From positions 1-64,000 of the forward strand of contig CAWEGR010000007.1 in assembly GCA_963808775.1 (NCBI GenBank): DNA of 64,000 nt, given 5' to 3'. The notes beneath the pieces were generated by a model. It was not told the origin of the DNA, did no database searches, and saw nothing but the letters and a program-made list of their open reading frames with translations. The stretch comes from JACVRW01 sp963808775. GTDB taxonomy: Bacteria > Actinomycetota > Thermoleophilia > Solirubrobacterales > Thermoleophilaceae. Shown here in pieces: positions 17,647-29,046 of this stretch (within the stretch, counting starts at the first letter, position 1; each line of letters begins with the position of its first letter). The position numbers were made by a program, and so were the translations under genes.

Positions 17647-19014
17647 TCAGGCCACGAGCACGGGGCGGCTGAACTGGCTCTCGTTCGGCACGATGCCGGC
17701 CGCGCTGACGCCGAGCCAGCTCTCGAGCAGCGAGCAGTAGACACCACGAAAGTCGGACGTGTGGCGGAGGTTCTGGCGGCTGTCGAGCTGCGCCGCGGCG
17801 ATCCCCGGGAAGCCACCGACCGTCTGGCCGCTGGCGCGCGAGCCGATCACGAGCCCGGCGCCCGCCGCCCCGTGATCCGTGCCGCCGTCGTTCTCCTGCG
17901 GGCGGCGGCCGAACTCGCTCCAGACGTGCACGAGCACGCGGTCCGCGAGGCCGCGCGCCTCGAGGTCGCGCTGGAAGGCGAGCAGCGAGCTGCCCACCTC
18001 GAGCAGGTCGTCTGGCAGCGTCGTGTTCTGGTTCGCGTGGGTGTCGTAGCCGCCCGACTCGATCGCGACCACCTTGAGCGGCAGGCCGTCGGCGAGCAGG
18101 CGCGCCGTCCAGGCGAGCCGGCGCCCGAAGCCGCTGTTCGGATAGCCGCCGGGAAGCGTGATGTCGGTGTCGTAGGGCGCGAGCTGCTCCCGCAGCCGCC
18201 CGGTCGCGCGCACCGCGGCGCGCGCCTGCGACATGCCCTGGTCGCTCGTCGACGCGTCGCCCATCGAGCTGAAGGCGTCGAGCATCGCGTCCTCGACCGC
18301 CCACGTGTCGTTCGCCCAGAAGTCGTAGTCGTCCGGCTCGGACACGGTCGCCACCGGCACGTTCTTGGCAGCCACGGACGGCTGCAGGTCCCAGCCGAGG
18401 GTGAGGCCCTGGAGCGGGTTGTCCGGCGCCCCGTGCGCGTCGAGGTAGCGCCCGAGCCAGCCCGTGCGGCCGAACGGGTTCAGCTCGCCGACCTCCCAGT
18501 AGTGGCGGCTCGTGAAGTGCGACTGATTCGGGTCGGTGTAGCCGACCGCCGGCATGACGGTGACCTTGCCCTCGCCGTGGAGCGTCGCGAGACCGGCGAG
18601 CGAGGGGTGCCAGCGCAGGCTGCTGTCCCCGGCGAAGTCCGTGCCCTCTCCCTCGGCCAGCCCGAGGCCCGGCCGCAGCGTCGCGTAGGTGGGGTGAGCC
18701 GAGGGCTTCGGGGCGAGCATGGTCAGCGAGTCGGCGCCGCCCGAGAGGAACACGGAGACGAGCACCCTGTCGTTCGGCGCCTGCGCCGCGGCGGCCTGGA
18801 TGCCCTGCTCGAAGGCCTTCGGGCCGAGGCCGGCGGCCCCGTAGACCGCGATCGCGAGCCCGGCCGAGCGCGACAGGAAGGAGCGCCGGGAGAGCCCGGT
18901 CCCGGCGGGCGTCGGCATCCCCGGCTCGATCGCGGGGAGCCCGCGCCCGGCCTCGGCGGCGGCCCGGCGCATGAGCTGGGTACGCGAGTAGTCGTTGCAT
19001 CCGCAGTTCGGCAT
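17647..19014 (-). CDS. DUF1501 protein, Tat-exported
   Basis: 455 residues. The twin-arginine signal LSRRSFLSRSAGLAIAV at about 41-57 follows an unusually long Cys-containing N-terminus (MPNCGCNDYSR). The DUF1501 body shows VFLSGGADSLTMLAPKP, SGGYDTHANQNT, VHVWSEFGRRPQENDGG and TDHGAAGAG. The Asp/His arrangement resembles the alkaline phosphatase/sulfatase superfamily, but no substrate is known. It begins 2 nt after the DUF1800 stop; these two families are usually neighbours, so their products probably act together outside the membrane. Confidence 0.9.
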   Translation of the reverse strand: MPNCGCNDYSRTQLMRRAAAEAGRGLPAIEPGMPTPAGTGLSRRSFLSRSAGLAIAVYGAAGLGPKAFEQGIQAAAAQAPNDRVLVSVFLSGGADSLTMLAPKPSAHPTYATLRPGLGLAEGEGTDFAGDSSLRWHPSLAGLATLHGEGKVTVMPAVGYTDPNQSHFTSRHYWEVGELNPFGRTGWLGRYLDAHGAPDNPLQGLTLGWDLQPSVAAKNVPVATVSEPDDYDFWANDTWAVEDAMLDAFSSMGDASTSDQGMSQARAAVRATGRLREQLAPYDTDITLPGGYPNSGFGRRLAWTARLLADGLPLKVVAIESGGYDTHANQNTTLPDDLLEVGSSLLAFQRDLEARGLADRVLVHVWSEFGRRPQENDGGTDHGAAGAGLVIGSRASGQTVGGFPGIAAAQLDSRQNLRHTSDFRGVYCSLLESWLGVSAAGIVPNESQFSRPVLVA

Positions 19015-19016
19015 CG

Positions 19017-20738
19017 TCAGCTCGTCTGGTAGTCGGGGGAGGCGGCGATCAGCACGCGCAGCGCGTTCTGGCGATGGGCGCGGTAGCGGTTCCTGTTCGT
19101 GCCGGTGAGCGTCCCTGGCACGCAGGCCGTGGCGAAGGTCCGGAGCAGCGCCAGCGTCTCCGGGCTGAGGTACGGGTTGCCCCAGAAGGCGCGCGCCGAG
19201 GCGAGCGCGGCGTCGACGGTCTCCTCGGCGTCATAGGCGCTCACGGCGGTCCCGGTGATGTGCCGGCCGTCGTAGGCGTGCCGCGCGATCTCCCAGCGGC
19301 CCTTGACCGTCATCGTGTCGAGCCAGCGCGAGTCGTCCCAGCCCGACACGTCGGGCGGGTAGAAGAGCCGCTGGCCGGCGTCGTCCGAGCGCCAGATCAG
19401 GCCCTCGTCCCGGATCGTCCGCCCGACCCGCCTGTACAGGCCGGCGAGGAGGACCACGGGCGGCTTGACCATCCGCTGGCCCGTGTGCAGCCCGGGGTGC
19501 AGGAGGATCGCCTCGAGCACGGGACGCACCACATAGCCCGAGGAGACGTAGAGCCGCTCGAGCGCCTGGCGCTCCGCATCCGAGGGCGGCGTCGCGATGA
19601 AGTAGCTCCAGAGCTTCGCGACGAAGAACGACGGGTGGAGCGGGTGCTCGACGCAGAGCCGGGCGGCGTCCTCCCAGGTCCAGGCGCCGGTCTTGCCGAA
19701 GACCGTCTTGTTCGTGGCGTCGTGGCGGCTCGTCGAGAACCGGAACACGCTCGGCTCCACGTTCCAGTCGCGGTACCAGCCGGTCAGCGCGCGCGCCAGC
19801 TCCCGGACGTCCGTCTCGGTGTAGGCGCCGCGGTCCGCGCCGAGCGTGAACAGCTCCATCAGCTCGCGCGCATAGTTCTCGTTCGGGTGGCCCTTGCGGT
19901 TCTGGTCCCCGTTCAGCCAGACGAGCATCGCCGGGTCGACCGTCACGTCGTGCACGAGCTGCTTGAAGTTGCCGAAGGCGAAGCGGCGGAAGAGCTCGTT
20001 CTGCCCGATCATCCAGGCCTGGCTCCCGACGCCGTCGTTCGAGGTCGCGAACCAGTCGTGCCACACGAGCGTCATGCGCTCGACGAGCGGCTGGTTCGAG
20101 CGGATCATGCGGTCGAGGAACCAGAGGTGCTCGTGGCCCCAGCGGTCGTAGGGGAGGATCGGCTCGGGCGGGCTGTTCCAGACGGGCGCGTCGCCCGTGA
20201 GGGTGGCGGCCCCGGCCGGCCGCGTGAGAGCGGCCACCGCCCTGTGCAGGCCCATCGCCGCCAGTGCCTCGGCGTGACCCGGCGCGGGGCCGAAGCCCGC
20301 GCGCCAGAGCAGGCGGTCGGCCTCGCGCACGCCGAAGGCGCCCGCGTAGACGGCGACCGGCGAGCTCAGCCTGAAGGGCGCGGGCGGGGGTACCGGCGGA
20401 GGCGGCGGCGGATTGACGGGCGGCGGAGTGGTCGTGACCGGCCGGCGGCGGCGCCTCCGGCGGCGGCAGGCCCTCAGGCGGCGCTTGCGGCGGCGGCGCG
20501 CGCTGTCGACGGCGAACGGCGAATCGGCCTCTGTGCGCGCAACGCCCGCGGCGTCGGCGGGCGCGGCCACACCGCCGGCGGACCCGGCACGCGGACGGGG
20601 GCGCTCGACGCTCGGGTAGGCGCCCTCGAAGTCCGAGCTCGTGGCCGTCCTTCTCCGGCGCCTGCGCCTCGCGCACTTCGGCCGGGTCTTCCTGCGCGCG
20701 CGGCGCCGGCGCGCCGCGGCTTCCGCCACTGGATCCAC
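19017..20738 (-). CDS. DUF1800 protein with Arg-rich and poly-Pro N-terminus
   Basis: 573 residues. The DUF1800 body begins near residue 130 (READRLLWRAGFGPAPGHA) and contains LVWHDWFATSNDG, NENYARELMELFTLG and VSGWDDSRWL. The first 125 residues are unusual: two Arg tracts (ARRRRRRR and ACRRRRRRRR) and a poly-Pro linker. No standard signal peptide is evident, so export may rely on the Tat-exported DUF1501 partner, or the true N-terminus may differ. The start is GTG. The family is widespread but has no established biochemistry. Confidence 0.88.
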   Translation of the reverse strand: MDPVAEAAARRRRARRKTRPKCARRRRRRRTATSSDFEGAYPSVERPRPRAGSAGGVAAPADAAGVARTEADSPFAVDSARRRRKRRLRACRRRRRRRRPVTTTPPPVNPPPPPPVPPPAPFRLSSPVAVYAGAFGVREADRLLWRAGFGPAPGHAEALAAMGLHRAVAALTRPAGAATLTGDAPVWNSPPEPILPYDRWGHEHLWFLDRMIRSNQPLVERMTLVWHDWFATSNDGVGSQAWMIGQNELFRRFAFGNFKQLVHDVTVDPAMLVWLNGDQNRKGHPNENYARELMELFTLGADRGAYTETDVRELARALTGWYRDWNVEPSVFRFSTSRHDATNKTVFGKTGAWTWEDAARLCVEHPLHPSFFVAKLWSYFIATPPSDAERQALERLYVSSGYVVRPVLEAILLHPGLHTGQRMVKPPVVLLAGLYRRVGRTIRDEGLIWRSDDAGQRLFYPPDVSGWDDSRWLDTMTVKGRWEIARHAYDGRHITGTAVSAYDAEETVDAALASARAFWGNPYLSPETLALLRTFATACVPGTLTGTNRNRYRAHRQNALRVLIAASPDYQTS

Positions 20739-20823
20739 CGGGTTGCCATCGACGCCGCGGAAGCCTCCGCGTTAGCCCCGCCGGGGTCCGGTGGACGTTT
20801 GTTGCGAGCGTCCCGCCGAACGG

Positions 20824-22107
20824 CTAGGAGAGCCTGTCGAGCCGCTCGACGATCGTCCGAGCGTGGCGCACGAACGCGCTCGCGTCGAAGACCGCGTCGA
20901 GGTCGAGCTCGGGGGCGCTCTGCGCCAGCAGCTCGCGGAACTCGACGCCCGTGTCCCACGCCTGCTGAGCGCCCTCCTGCACGACCCGGTAGGCGTCGTC
21001 GCGGGAGCGCCCGGACTCGACGAGCGCGAGCAGGGCGCGCTGGCTGAAGAGCGCTCCATGCGTGGCGTCGATGTTGTGGCGCATCCGGTCCGCATGGACC
21101 GTCATCCCGTCCACGATCCGGATCGCGAGGTGCTGCGCGTAGTCGAGCAGGATGGTCGCGTCGGGGAGCGTGACGCGCTCGACCGACGAGTGCGAGATGT
21201 CGCGCTCGTGCCAGAGCGCGACGTTCTCGAGCCCGGTCTGGGAGTAGCCGCGCAGGAGCCGCGCGATCCCGGTGAGGCGCTCGGTGAGGATCGGGTTGCG
21301 CTTGTGCGGCATCGCCGACGAGCCCTTCTGGGAGCCGCTCCTGAACGGCTCCTCGACCTCGCGCACCTCCGTGCGCTGGAGGTGCCGGATCTCCGTGGCG
21401 AAGCGCTCGATCCCCGCGCCCTGCAGCGCGATCGCGCCCAGGAGCTCGGCGTGGCGGTCGCGCGGGACGACCTGCGTCGAGACGTCCTCACGGCCGAGGC
21501 CGAGCCGCGCGAGCACCGCGCTCTCGATCTCGGGGCCGTTCGCGGCGTAGGTGCCCACGGCGCCCGACAGCGCGCCGACCGAGACCGTCTCGGCCGCCCG
21601 CTCGAGGCGGCGCATGTTGCGATGGGCCTCGAACGCGTAGCCCGCGAGCTTCACGCCGAAGGTGGTCGGCTCGGCGTGGACGCCGTGCGTCCGGCCGACG
21701 CAGAGCGTGTCCACGTGCTCGCGCGCGCGCCGGATCAGCGCATCGCGCAGGTCGCGCGCCGCGCCGGCGAGCATCAGCGACGCCTGCGCGAGCTGCACGC
21801 CGAGCGCGGTGTCGAGCACGTCCGACGAGGTCAGCCCGTGGTGCACCCAGCGGCCCGCCTCGCCGACGGACGCGCCCACCACGTCGACGAAGGCGGCCAC
21901 GTCGTGATCCGTCACCTGCTCGCGCTCCTTCACCGCCTCGACGGTGAACGAGGCGCGGTCGCGGATCGCCGCCGCGTCCTCCTCGGGCACGACGCCCTGC
22001 TCCGCCAGCGCCTCCACCGCCGCGAGCTCGACCTCGAGCCAGGTCTCGAGCTTGCGCCGCTCCGACCAGACGGCGCCCATCTCGGGACGGGTGTAGCGCT
22101 CGATCAA
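20824..22107 (-). CDS. purB: Adenylosuccinate lyase PurB
   Basis: PurB removes fumarate from SAICAR and from adenylosuccinate, so it serves both the common pathway and the AMP branch. The 427-residue protein starts IERYTRPEMGAVWSE. It has the histidine-containing GRTHGVHAEPTTFG and the superfamily signature GSSAMPHKRNP, whose Ser is the catalytic acid. The start is TTG, overlapping the purE stop by 4 nt (TTGA). It is the last gene of the second purine block. Confidence 0.96.
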   Translation of the reverse strand: MIERYTRPEMGAVWSERRKLETWLEVELAAVEALAEQGVVPEEDAAAIRDRASFTVEAVKEREQVTDHDVAAFVDVVGASVGEAGRWVHHGLTSSDVLDTALGVQLAQASLMLAGAARDLRDALIRRAREHVDTLCVGRTHGVHAEPTTFGVKLAGYAFEAHRNMRRLERAAETVSVGALSGAVGTYAANGPEIESAVLARLGLGREDVSTQVVPRDRHAELLGAIALQGAGIERFATEIRHLQRTEVREVEEPFRSGSQKGSSAMPHKRNPILTERLTGIARLLRGYSQTGLENVALWHERDISHSSVERVTLPDATILLDYAQHLAIRIVDGMTVHADRMRHNIDATHGALFSQRALLALVESGRSRDDAYRVVQEGAQQAWDTGVEFRELLAQSAPELDLDAVFDASAFVRHARTIVERLDRLS

Positions 22108-22580
22108 ACGCTCAGGATGCGCGCGGCGAGCACGGCCGCGTTCTTCGCGTTGTCGACTCCAACGGTCGCCACGGGCACGCCCGGGGGCATCTGGGCGATG
22201 GCCAGCAGCGCGTCGAGCCCGCCTCCGACCGACGTCTTCGACGTGAGCGGGACCCCGATCACCGGCAGGTCCGTGTGCGCCGCGACCACGCCCGGCAGCG
22301 CAGCGGCGAGACCGGCCCCGGCGATGATCACGCGCATCCCGCGCATGCGGGCGTTCTTCGCGTACTCGGCCACCGTGTCGGGGTCGCGGTGCGCGCTCAT
22401 GACCCGCGTCTCGTGGCGGATGCCGAGCTCCTCGAGCGCCGCGGCGGCCTTCTCCATCACCGGCATGTCGCTCTTCGAGCCCATCACGATGCCCACCTGC
22501 GGAGCGTCGTCGACGTCGAGATCGTCGAACTGGTGCTCGACCTCCGTCTCGGTCACCGGCAGCGTCTCGCGTTCGCTCAC
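22104..22580 (-). CDS. purE: N5-carboxyaminoimidazole ribonucleotide mutase PurE
   Basis: PurE converts N5-CAIR to CAIR. Motifs are VGIVMGSKSDMPVMEKAA, VMSAHRDPDTV and IAGAGLAAALPGVVAAHT, which place it with class I PurE. That class normally needs PurK to make its substrate, and no purK is visible here. An acidic extension of about 28 residues precedes the core. The GTG start overlaps the purD stop, and the purE stop overlaps purB, so the three are translationally coupled. Confidence 0.95.
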   Translation of the reverse strand: MSERETLPVTETEVEHQFDDLDVDDAPQVGIVMGSKSDMPVMEKAAAALEELGIRHETRVMSAHRDPDTVAEYAKNARMRGMRVIIAGAGLAAALPGVVAAHTDLPVIGVPLTSKTSVGGGLDALLAIAQMPPGVPVATVGVDNAKNAAVLAARILSV

Positions 22581-23851
22581 GAGGCGACCCTATCGACTGC
22601 GCGCGTGGCGATGTCGGTGCGCATCTGGCGCCCGTCGAACTCGATCAGCTCGGCCGCCGCATAGGCGCGCTCACGCGCCTCGGCCGGCCCGTCGCCCAGC
22701 CCCGTGACCGCCAGGACGCGCCCGCCCGCCGTGACGATCTCGCCGTCGCGCTCGGCCGTTCCCGCGTGGAAGACCTCCGCGCCGGCGGCCTCCGCCTCGT
22801 CGAGGCCGCGGATCACGTCGCCCTTCGATGCGCTCTCCGGGTAGCCGCGCGACGCGAGCACGAGCGTCACCGCCCAGTCGTCCGTCCACTCGGGCTCGAC
22901 GCCGTCGAGCCCGCCGGGCCGCGCGGATGCCTCGAGCAGCTCGAGCAGGTCCGAGCGAAGGCGCGGCAGCACCGCCTGCGTCTCCGGGTCGCCGAAGCGC
23001 GCGTTGTACTCGAGCACCTTCGGCCCCGCGGCGGTCATCATCAGCCCCGCGTACAGGACTCCGTGGAACGGGGTCCCGCGCCGGCGCAGCTCGTCGACGA
23101 TCGGCTGGTGCACGAGCTCGGCCAGCTCGCGCGCCCGCGCGGGGTCGACGCCGGGCACGGGCGAGTAGCTACCCATGCCGCCTGTGTTCGGTCCAAGGTC
23201 GCCGTCGAAGATGCGCTTGTAGTCCTGCGCCGGCGCGAGCGGCACGGCACGCTCGCCGTCGCAGAGCGCGAGCAGGGACAGCTCCTCGCCGTCGAGGAAC
23301 TCCTCGATCACCACCTCGGTGTCGCCGAAGCGCTTCTCCGTGAACAGAACGTCGAGCGCCGCGCGCGCCTCGCCCTCGTCCGCCGCGATGATCACGCCCT
23401 TGCCGGCGGCGAGCACGTCGGCCTTCAGCACAGCCGGGTAGTCCGCGCCGGCCAGGTGCTCGGCCGCCTCGTCGTGGCTGCGGAACAGCGCGTGGCCCGC
23501 CGTCGGGACCCCCGTGTCCGCCATCAGCGTCTTCGCGTAGGCCTTCGAGCCCTCGATGCGCGCCGCCGCCGCGGACGGCCCGAACGCGGCGATGCCCGCT
23601 TCGGCCAGCTGGTCCACGAGCCCGGCGACGAGCGGCGCCTCGGGGCCCACCACCACGAGGTCGACCGCGCGCTCGCGCGCCAGCCCCACCAGGTCGTCGT
23701 CCGGGAGGCACTCGACGCCGTCGCGCGCGATGCCCGCGTTGCCCGGCGAGCACAGGAGCTCGGGGGCCGACGCGCTCCGCCGCAGGGCGCGCACGAGCGC
23801 ATGCTCGCGGCCGCCGCCGCCGACCACGAGGACCCTGCGAGCCCCGCTCAA
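22577..23851 (-). CDS. purD: Phosphoribosylamine-glycine ligase PurD
   Basis: PurD makes GAR from phosphoribosylamine, glycine and ATP. The 424-residue ATP-grasp enzyme shows VLVVGGGGREHALVRAL at the N-terminus, FGPSAAAARIEGSKAYAK, VLKADVLAAGKGVI, the signature FGDPETQ and LEYNARF. The start is a TTG that overlaps the stop of the GYD-protein gene as TTGA. The next in-frame GTG would delete part of the GGGGREH loop, so TTG is the likely true start. Confidence 0.95.
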   Translation of the reverse strand: MSGARRVLVVGGGGREHALVRALRRSASAPELLCSPGNAGIARDGVECLPDDDLVGLARERAVDLVVVGPEAPLVAGLVDQLAEAGIAAFGPSAAAARIEGSKAYAKTLMADTGVPTAGHALFRSHDEAAEHLAGADYPAVLKADVLAAGKGVIIAADEGEARAALDVLFTEKRFGDTEVVIEEFLDGEELSLLALCDGERAVPLAPAQDYKRIFDGDLGPNTGGMGSYSPVPGVDPARARELAELVHQPIVDELRRRGTPFHGVLYAGLMMTAAGPKVLEYNARFGDPETQAVLPRLRSDLLELLEASARPGGLDGVEPEWTDDWAVTLVLASRGYPESASKGDVIRGLDEAEAAGAEVFHAGTAERDGEIVTAGGRVLAVTGLGDGPAEARERAYAAAELIEFDGRQMRTDIATRAVDRVAS

Positions 23852-24129
23852 AGCGCGGAGATGAACTCGTCGACGGGAATCGCGGTGAGGGTCTCGTACT
23901 GCGCCGTGCCGCGCGAGCCGAGCTCCATCGACACCCGCGCGATCGTCTTCTCGTCGGGCGCCTCGACGACGTTGACGAAGTCAAAGCGTCCGAGCACGGC
24001 CCACTGGGCGGTCACCGTGACCCCGAGCTGCTCGATCTCCTTGTTGACCTCGCGGATGCGCTGGGGATTGCTCTTGAGCGTCTGGACGCCCTCGGGGGTC
24101 AGGGTGCTTAGCAACACGTAGGTGGGCAC
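23848..24129 (-). CDS. GYD-domain protein
   Basis: A 93-residue protein of the GYD family (small ferredoxin-like fold): TYVLLSTLTPEGVQTLKS, QWAVLGRFDFVNVVEAPD and RVSMELGSRGTAQYETLTAI. The family has no established function. GTG at 24129 was chosen because AAAGGA lies about 9 nt upstream and conservation begins there. It is the first gene of the purD-purE-purB block, with a TTGA overlap into purD, so a link to purine metabolism is possible on context alone. It is divergent from the secreted gene at 24209. Confidence 0.8.
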   Translation of the reverse strand: MPTYVLLSTLTPEGVQTLKSNPQRIREVNKEIEQLGVTVTAQWAVLGRFDFVNVVEAPDEKTIARVSMELGSRGTAQYETLTAIPVDEFISAL

Positions 24130-24208
24130 TAGCCGATCCTTTCGGGTGGATGTAGCCTGACGACGGTCCGAACGGACTCGCCCACTTTCTACACCGGGAG
24201 ATACCTCG

Positions 24209-24877
24209 ATGAAGCTCCGCCTCGTCGCCGCGGCGACGGCAGCCCTCGCCATAGCCGCTCCGGCGTCCGCCTCGGCGGCCTCGCTGACGGTCGAGCCACA
24301 GAAGTCCTGCTACGGCTCGGGCGAGGTGGTGAGGGTGGCGGGACTTGGCTTCACACCGGGAGCGGAGGTCGTGATCACCCGGGAAGGTGAGTCACTCGGT
24401 GCCCCCGTTGCGGACGCCACCGGAGCGTTCTCGGGCGAATCTCACGCTCGGGCAGGACCGGGGCAAGCGCACCAGCACCTACGTCGCGACGGACACGCGT
24501 CGATCCGAGCTCTGACGGCATCCACGCAGCTGACCGTGTCGGCCGTGAACGTGACGATGGGGCCGCCGAACGGCCCTCCGAGCCGCCTGTTGACGATCAA
24601 GGCCTCGGGGTTCACGCTCGGGAAGACGCTCTGGGCGCACGTGAGGAAGGGCCAGTTCAAGCGCAATGTGAAGATCGGCTCGCTGAAGAGGGCATGCCAC
24701 GTGCTGAGGGCGCAGCGCAGGCTCCTCCGCCCGGGCGCCGAGACCGGCGTCTACAAGATCCAGTTCGACACCTTCAAGAAGTACAGGGCGAAGCGCGTCC
24801 AGTTCGTCACGTACGAGCTGCGGGTGTTCCGCACCTTCGGGTTCGGTATCGCGAGCGCGAGCTCGCGCCTGTTCTAG
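24209..24877 (+). CDS. Secreted IPT/TIG-like protein with two compensating frame breaks
   Basis: A signal peptide (LRLVAAATAALAIAAPASASA) precedes an Ig-like repeat (VEPQKSCYGSGEVVRVAGLGFTPG) and a second beta-rich half (LLTIKASGFTLGKTLWAHV, GVYKIQFDTFKKY). Between about 24437 and 24513 the protein-like reading shifts by one base (NLTLGQDRGKRTSTYVATD) and then returns, so an insertion and a deletion seem to cancel; corrected length is still about 222. No enzyme motif is seen. A TAGCCT box about 50 nt upstream and GGGAG near the ATG suggest a leadered transcript. A structural or adhesive role is only a guess. Confidence 0.6.
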   Translation: MKLRLVAAATAALAIAAPASASAASLTVEPQKSCYGSGEVVRVAGLGFTPGAEVVITREGESLGAPVADATGAFSGESHARAGPGQAHQHLRRDGHASIRALTASTQLTVSAVNVTMGPPNGPPSRLLTIKASGFTLGKTLWAHVRKGQFKRNVKIGSLKRACHVLRAQRRLLRPGAETGVYKIQFDTFKKYRAKRVQFVTYELRVFRTFGFGIASASSRLF

Positions 24878-24887
24878 CGCCGGCCGG

Positions 24888-25925
24888 TCAGCCCGGCCAG
24901 GAGACCCGCAGGCTGAACGGTCCGCTGCCCTCCCGGGCGCGGACCGTCAGCGTCGCCGTCTCGACGCGCCGCGAGCGGCACCACTCGACGCCGAGCTCGC
25001 CGCGGCCGGAGACCGTGTGTCCCGCCGCGAAGCCGGGGGAGCGCACCTCGAGGTCCGCGCTGGCCCCGCGCGGGAGCGCCATCCGCAGCGACATGTCGCC
25101 GTCGAGCGCGATCCGGACCTTGAACGAGCGAGAGCGCCCCTGAACGAGCCTGCCGCGGAACGTCCGCGAGCGAGGACCCGTCCAGGGGTGCAGCACGTCG
25201 CGGCGGATGGCCGCGTACGCGCTGCGGTCGGGACGCAGGATCGAGGAGTACTGCCAGGGGGCCTCCGGATAGTGCACGTGCGCGTAGCCGTCCGCGAAGC
25301 CCTCGCCCGGGTCGCGCAGGTAGTGGCGGCCCTGGTTGCCGGGGAACAGCTTGCCCTCGTCGACGTACGCGCAGACCCTCATCGCGCTCGACCAGTGCTT
25401 GCCGCCCCAGTCGAGCGCGTTCCAGGGGTCGTTTGAGCGCCAGGCCGCCACATGGTGGCCGTACTCGTGGGTGAGGGCGTACTCGATCGGGACGCCGTGG
25501 ATCTCCTCGCCGGGCACGTACATGCGCTGCTCGTGCACGGCGTAGCAGGCCACCGCCTGCGCGCCGCCGCAGATGCGGGCGATCTCGCGCGGCGTGGCAA
25601 CGTAGACGCTCAGGCTGCCCAGCTCGTCGCCGTGGAGGCGCGATGCCAGAAAGTCGACGAGCGCCTGGTCGGCCTCGGGGTTCGAGGGGTAGGCCCCCGA
25701 GACCTCGACCTCGAGCGCCTCGCCGGAGGCGGTGCGGTACTCACGCGCGCGTGAAACCGACGCCGCGCGGGCCGGGCCGCGCTCGATGACGGCGTCCGCG
25801 ATCTCGACGGCCGCGACGACGGCGTCGGGATCCGGGATCGCGCGCTCGCGAGCGTCCGCCGCGACCGGCGCGAGGAGGGCGAGGACGCCCACGGCGACCG
25901 GAAGAAGACAACGAAGTGGACCCAC
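24888..25925 (-). CDS. Secreted zinc-metallopeptidase-like protein
   Basis: 345 residues with a signal peptide (LLPVAVGVLALLAPVAADA). The core carries the zincin motif HEYGHHVAAW, whose two His and Glu would bind zinc and activate water. A possible third ligand is the Glu of DPGEGFADGYAHVHYP about 60 residues on. The C-terminal 100 residues form a beta-sandwich-like region (SFKVRIALDGDMSLRMALP). The substrate is unknown. It converges on the secreted gene at 24209 with 10 bp between stops. Confidence 0.7.
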   Translation of the reverse strand: MGPLRCLLPVAVGVLALLAPVAADARERAIPDPDAVVAAVEIADAVIERGPARAASVSRAREYRTASGEALEVEVSGAYPSNPEADQALVDFLASRLHGDELGSLSVYVATPREIARICGGAQAVACYAVHEQRMYVPGEEIHGVPIEYALTHEYGHHVAAWRSNDPWNALDWGGKHWSSAMRVCAYVDEGKLFPGNQGRHYLRDPGEGFADGYAHVHYPEAPWQYSSILRPDRSAYAAIRRDVLHPWTGPRSRTFRGRLVQGRSRSFKVRIALDGDMSLRMALPRGASADLEVRSPGFAAGHTVSGRGELGVEWCRSRRVETATLTVRAREGSGPFSLRVSWPG

Positions 25926-26041
25926 TTGAGATCCAGCGTAGGCTCACTTGAGGGGTTTCGCGACCCCCTGGACGGGTGTACGAGAACTTTCACCCGTCCG
26001 CAGGGTGCCTATCCCCGCTCCGGGTTAGTACACGTGGTGCC

Positions 26042-26425
26042 TCAGGCGTCGCTCTCGCCGAGCGCCCGCGCGAGCAGCACTCCGCCCACGGCGGACCCGC
26101 CCGCGACGAGCAGCGCACCGCGGCGCGCGCCCTCCGGAATCGAGTCCCCGGCCAGCAGCGTCGCGACCGTGTCGACGCCGTCGGCGAGCGCGGCGGCCTC
26201 GAGCCAGCCTCGCACCGGCGCGTCGCGGCCGAGCGCGAACAGGACCCCGAGCCCGAGGGCGACGTCGCGGCCGCCGAGCGCGCGCATGGCGAGCTTGACG
26301 GGACGGCGGCGCGCGTCCGGTCCGAGCCAGAGGCGCTCGCCGGCCGGTCCCGGCGCGAGGGCGAATACGAGGCCGAGTCCCACGCGTCCGGCTGCGAGGA
26401 CGCGGGCGATGTCGCGAAGCTCCAT
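26042..26425 (-). CDS. Small integral membrane protein
   Basis: A 127-residue protein with about four hydrophobic segments (AAGRVGLGLVFALAPG, RDVALGLGVLFALG, LADGVDTVATLLAG, ALLVAGGSAVGGVLLARAL). I cannot name a family with confidence; it resembles small DUF4267-type membrane proteins. The ATG lies 8 nt after a TACCCT box, so the mRNA is probably leaderless. The 115 bp before the neighbouring peptidase gene hold nothing recognisable. Confidence 0.6.
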   Translation of the reverse strand: MELRDIARVLAAGRVGLGLVFALAPGPAGERLWLGPDARRRPVKLAMRALGGRDVALGLGVLFALGRDAPVRGWLEAAALADGVDTVATLLAGDSIPEGARRGALLVAGGSAVGGVLLARALGESDA

Positions 26426-26433
26426 GCCCAGCG

Positions 26434-26439
26434 AGGGTA
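26434..26439 (-). promoter_or_regulatory. -10 box of the small membrane protein gene
   Basis: TACCCT on the minus strand, 8 nt before the ATG. The spacing predicts a leaderless transcript. No clear -35 is seen. Confidence 0.5.
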
Positions 26440-26470
26440 GAGGCGCGGGCCTGGAAGGCCGGCTGCGGAG

Positions 26471-29017
<2,547 letters not shown>

Positions 29018-29019
29018 AG

Positions 29020-29046
29020 AAAATCTCAGTGTGACGTTAGCAGATC
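29020..29046 (-). promoter_or_regulatory. clpB promoter/operator box shared with dnaK
   Basis: On the minus strand the box reads GATCTGC, then -10 TAACGT, then 7 nt and AGATTTT. A box of the same 27-bp length lies upstream of dnaK and matches at about 21 positions without a gap. The element covers the -10 and the start of the transcript, a good place for a heat-shock repressor. The classical HAIR inverted repeat of HspR is not recognisable. Confidence 0.55.

Noticed and set aside
29020..29046. CIRCE or classical HAIR element at clpB
   Set aside because: Neither the TTAGCACTC-N9-GAGTGCTAA nor the CTTGAGT-N7-ACTCAAG pattern is present; only the non-palindromic shared box is.
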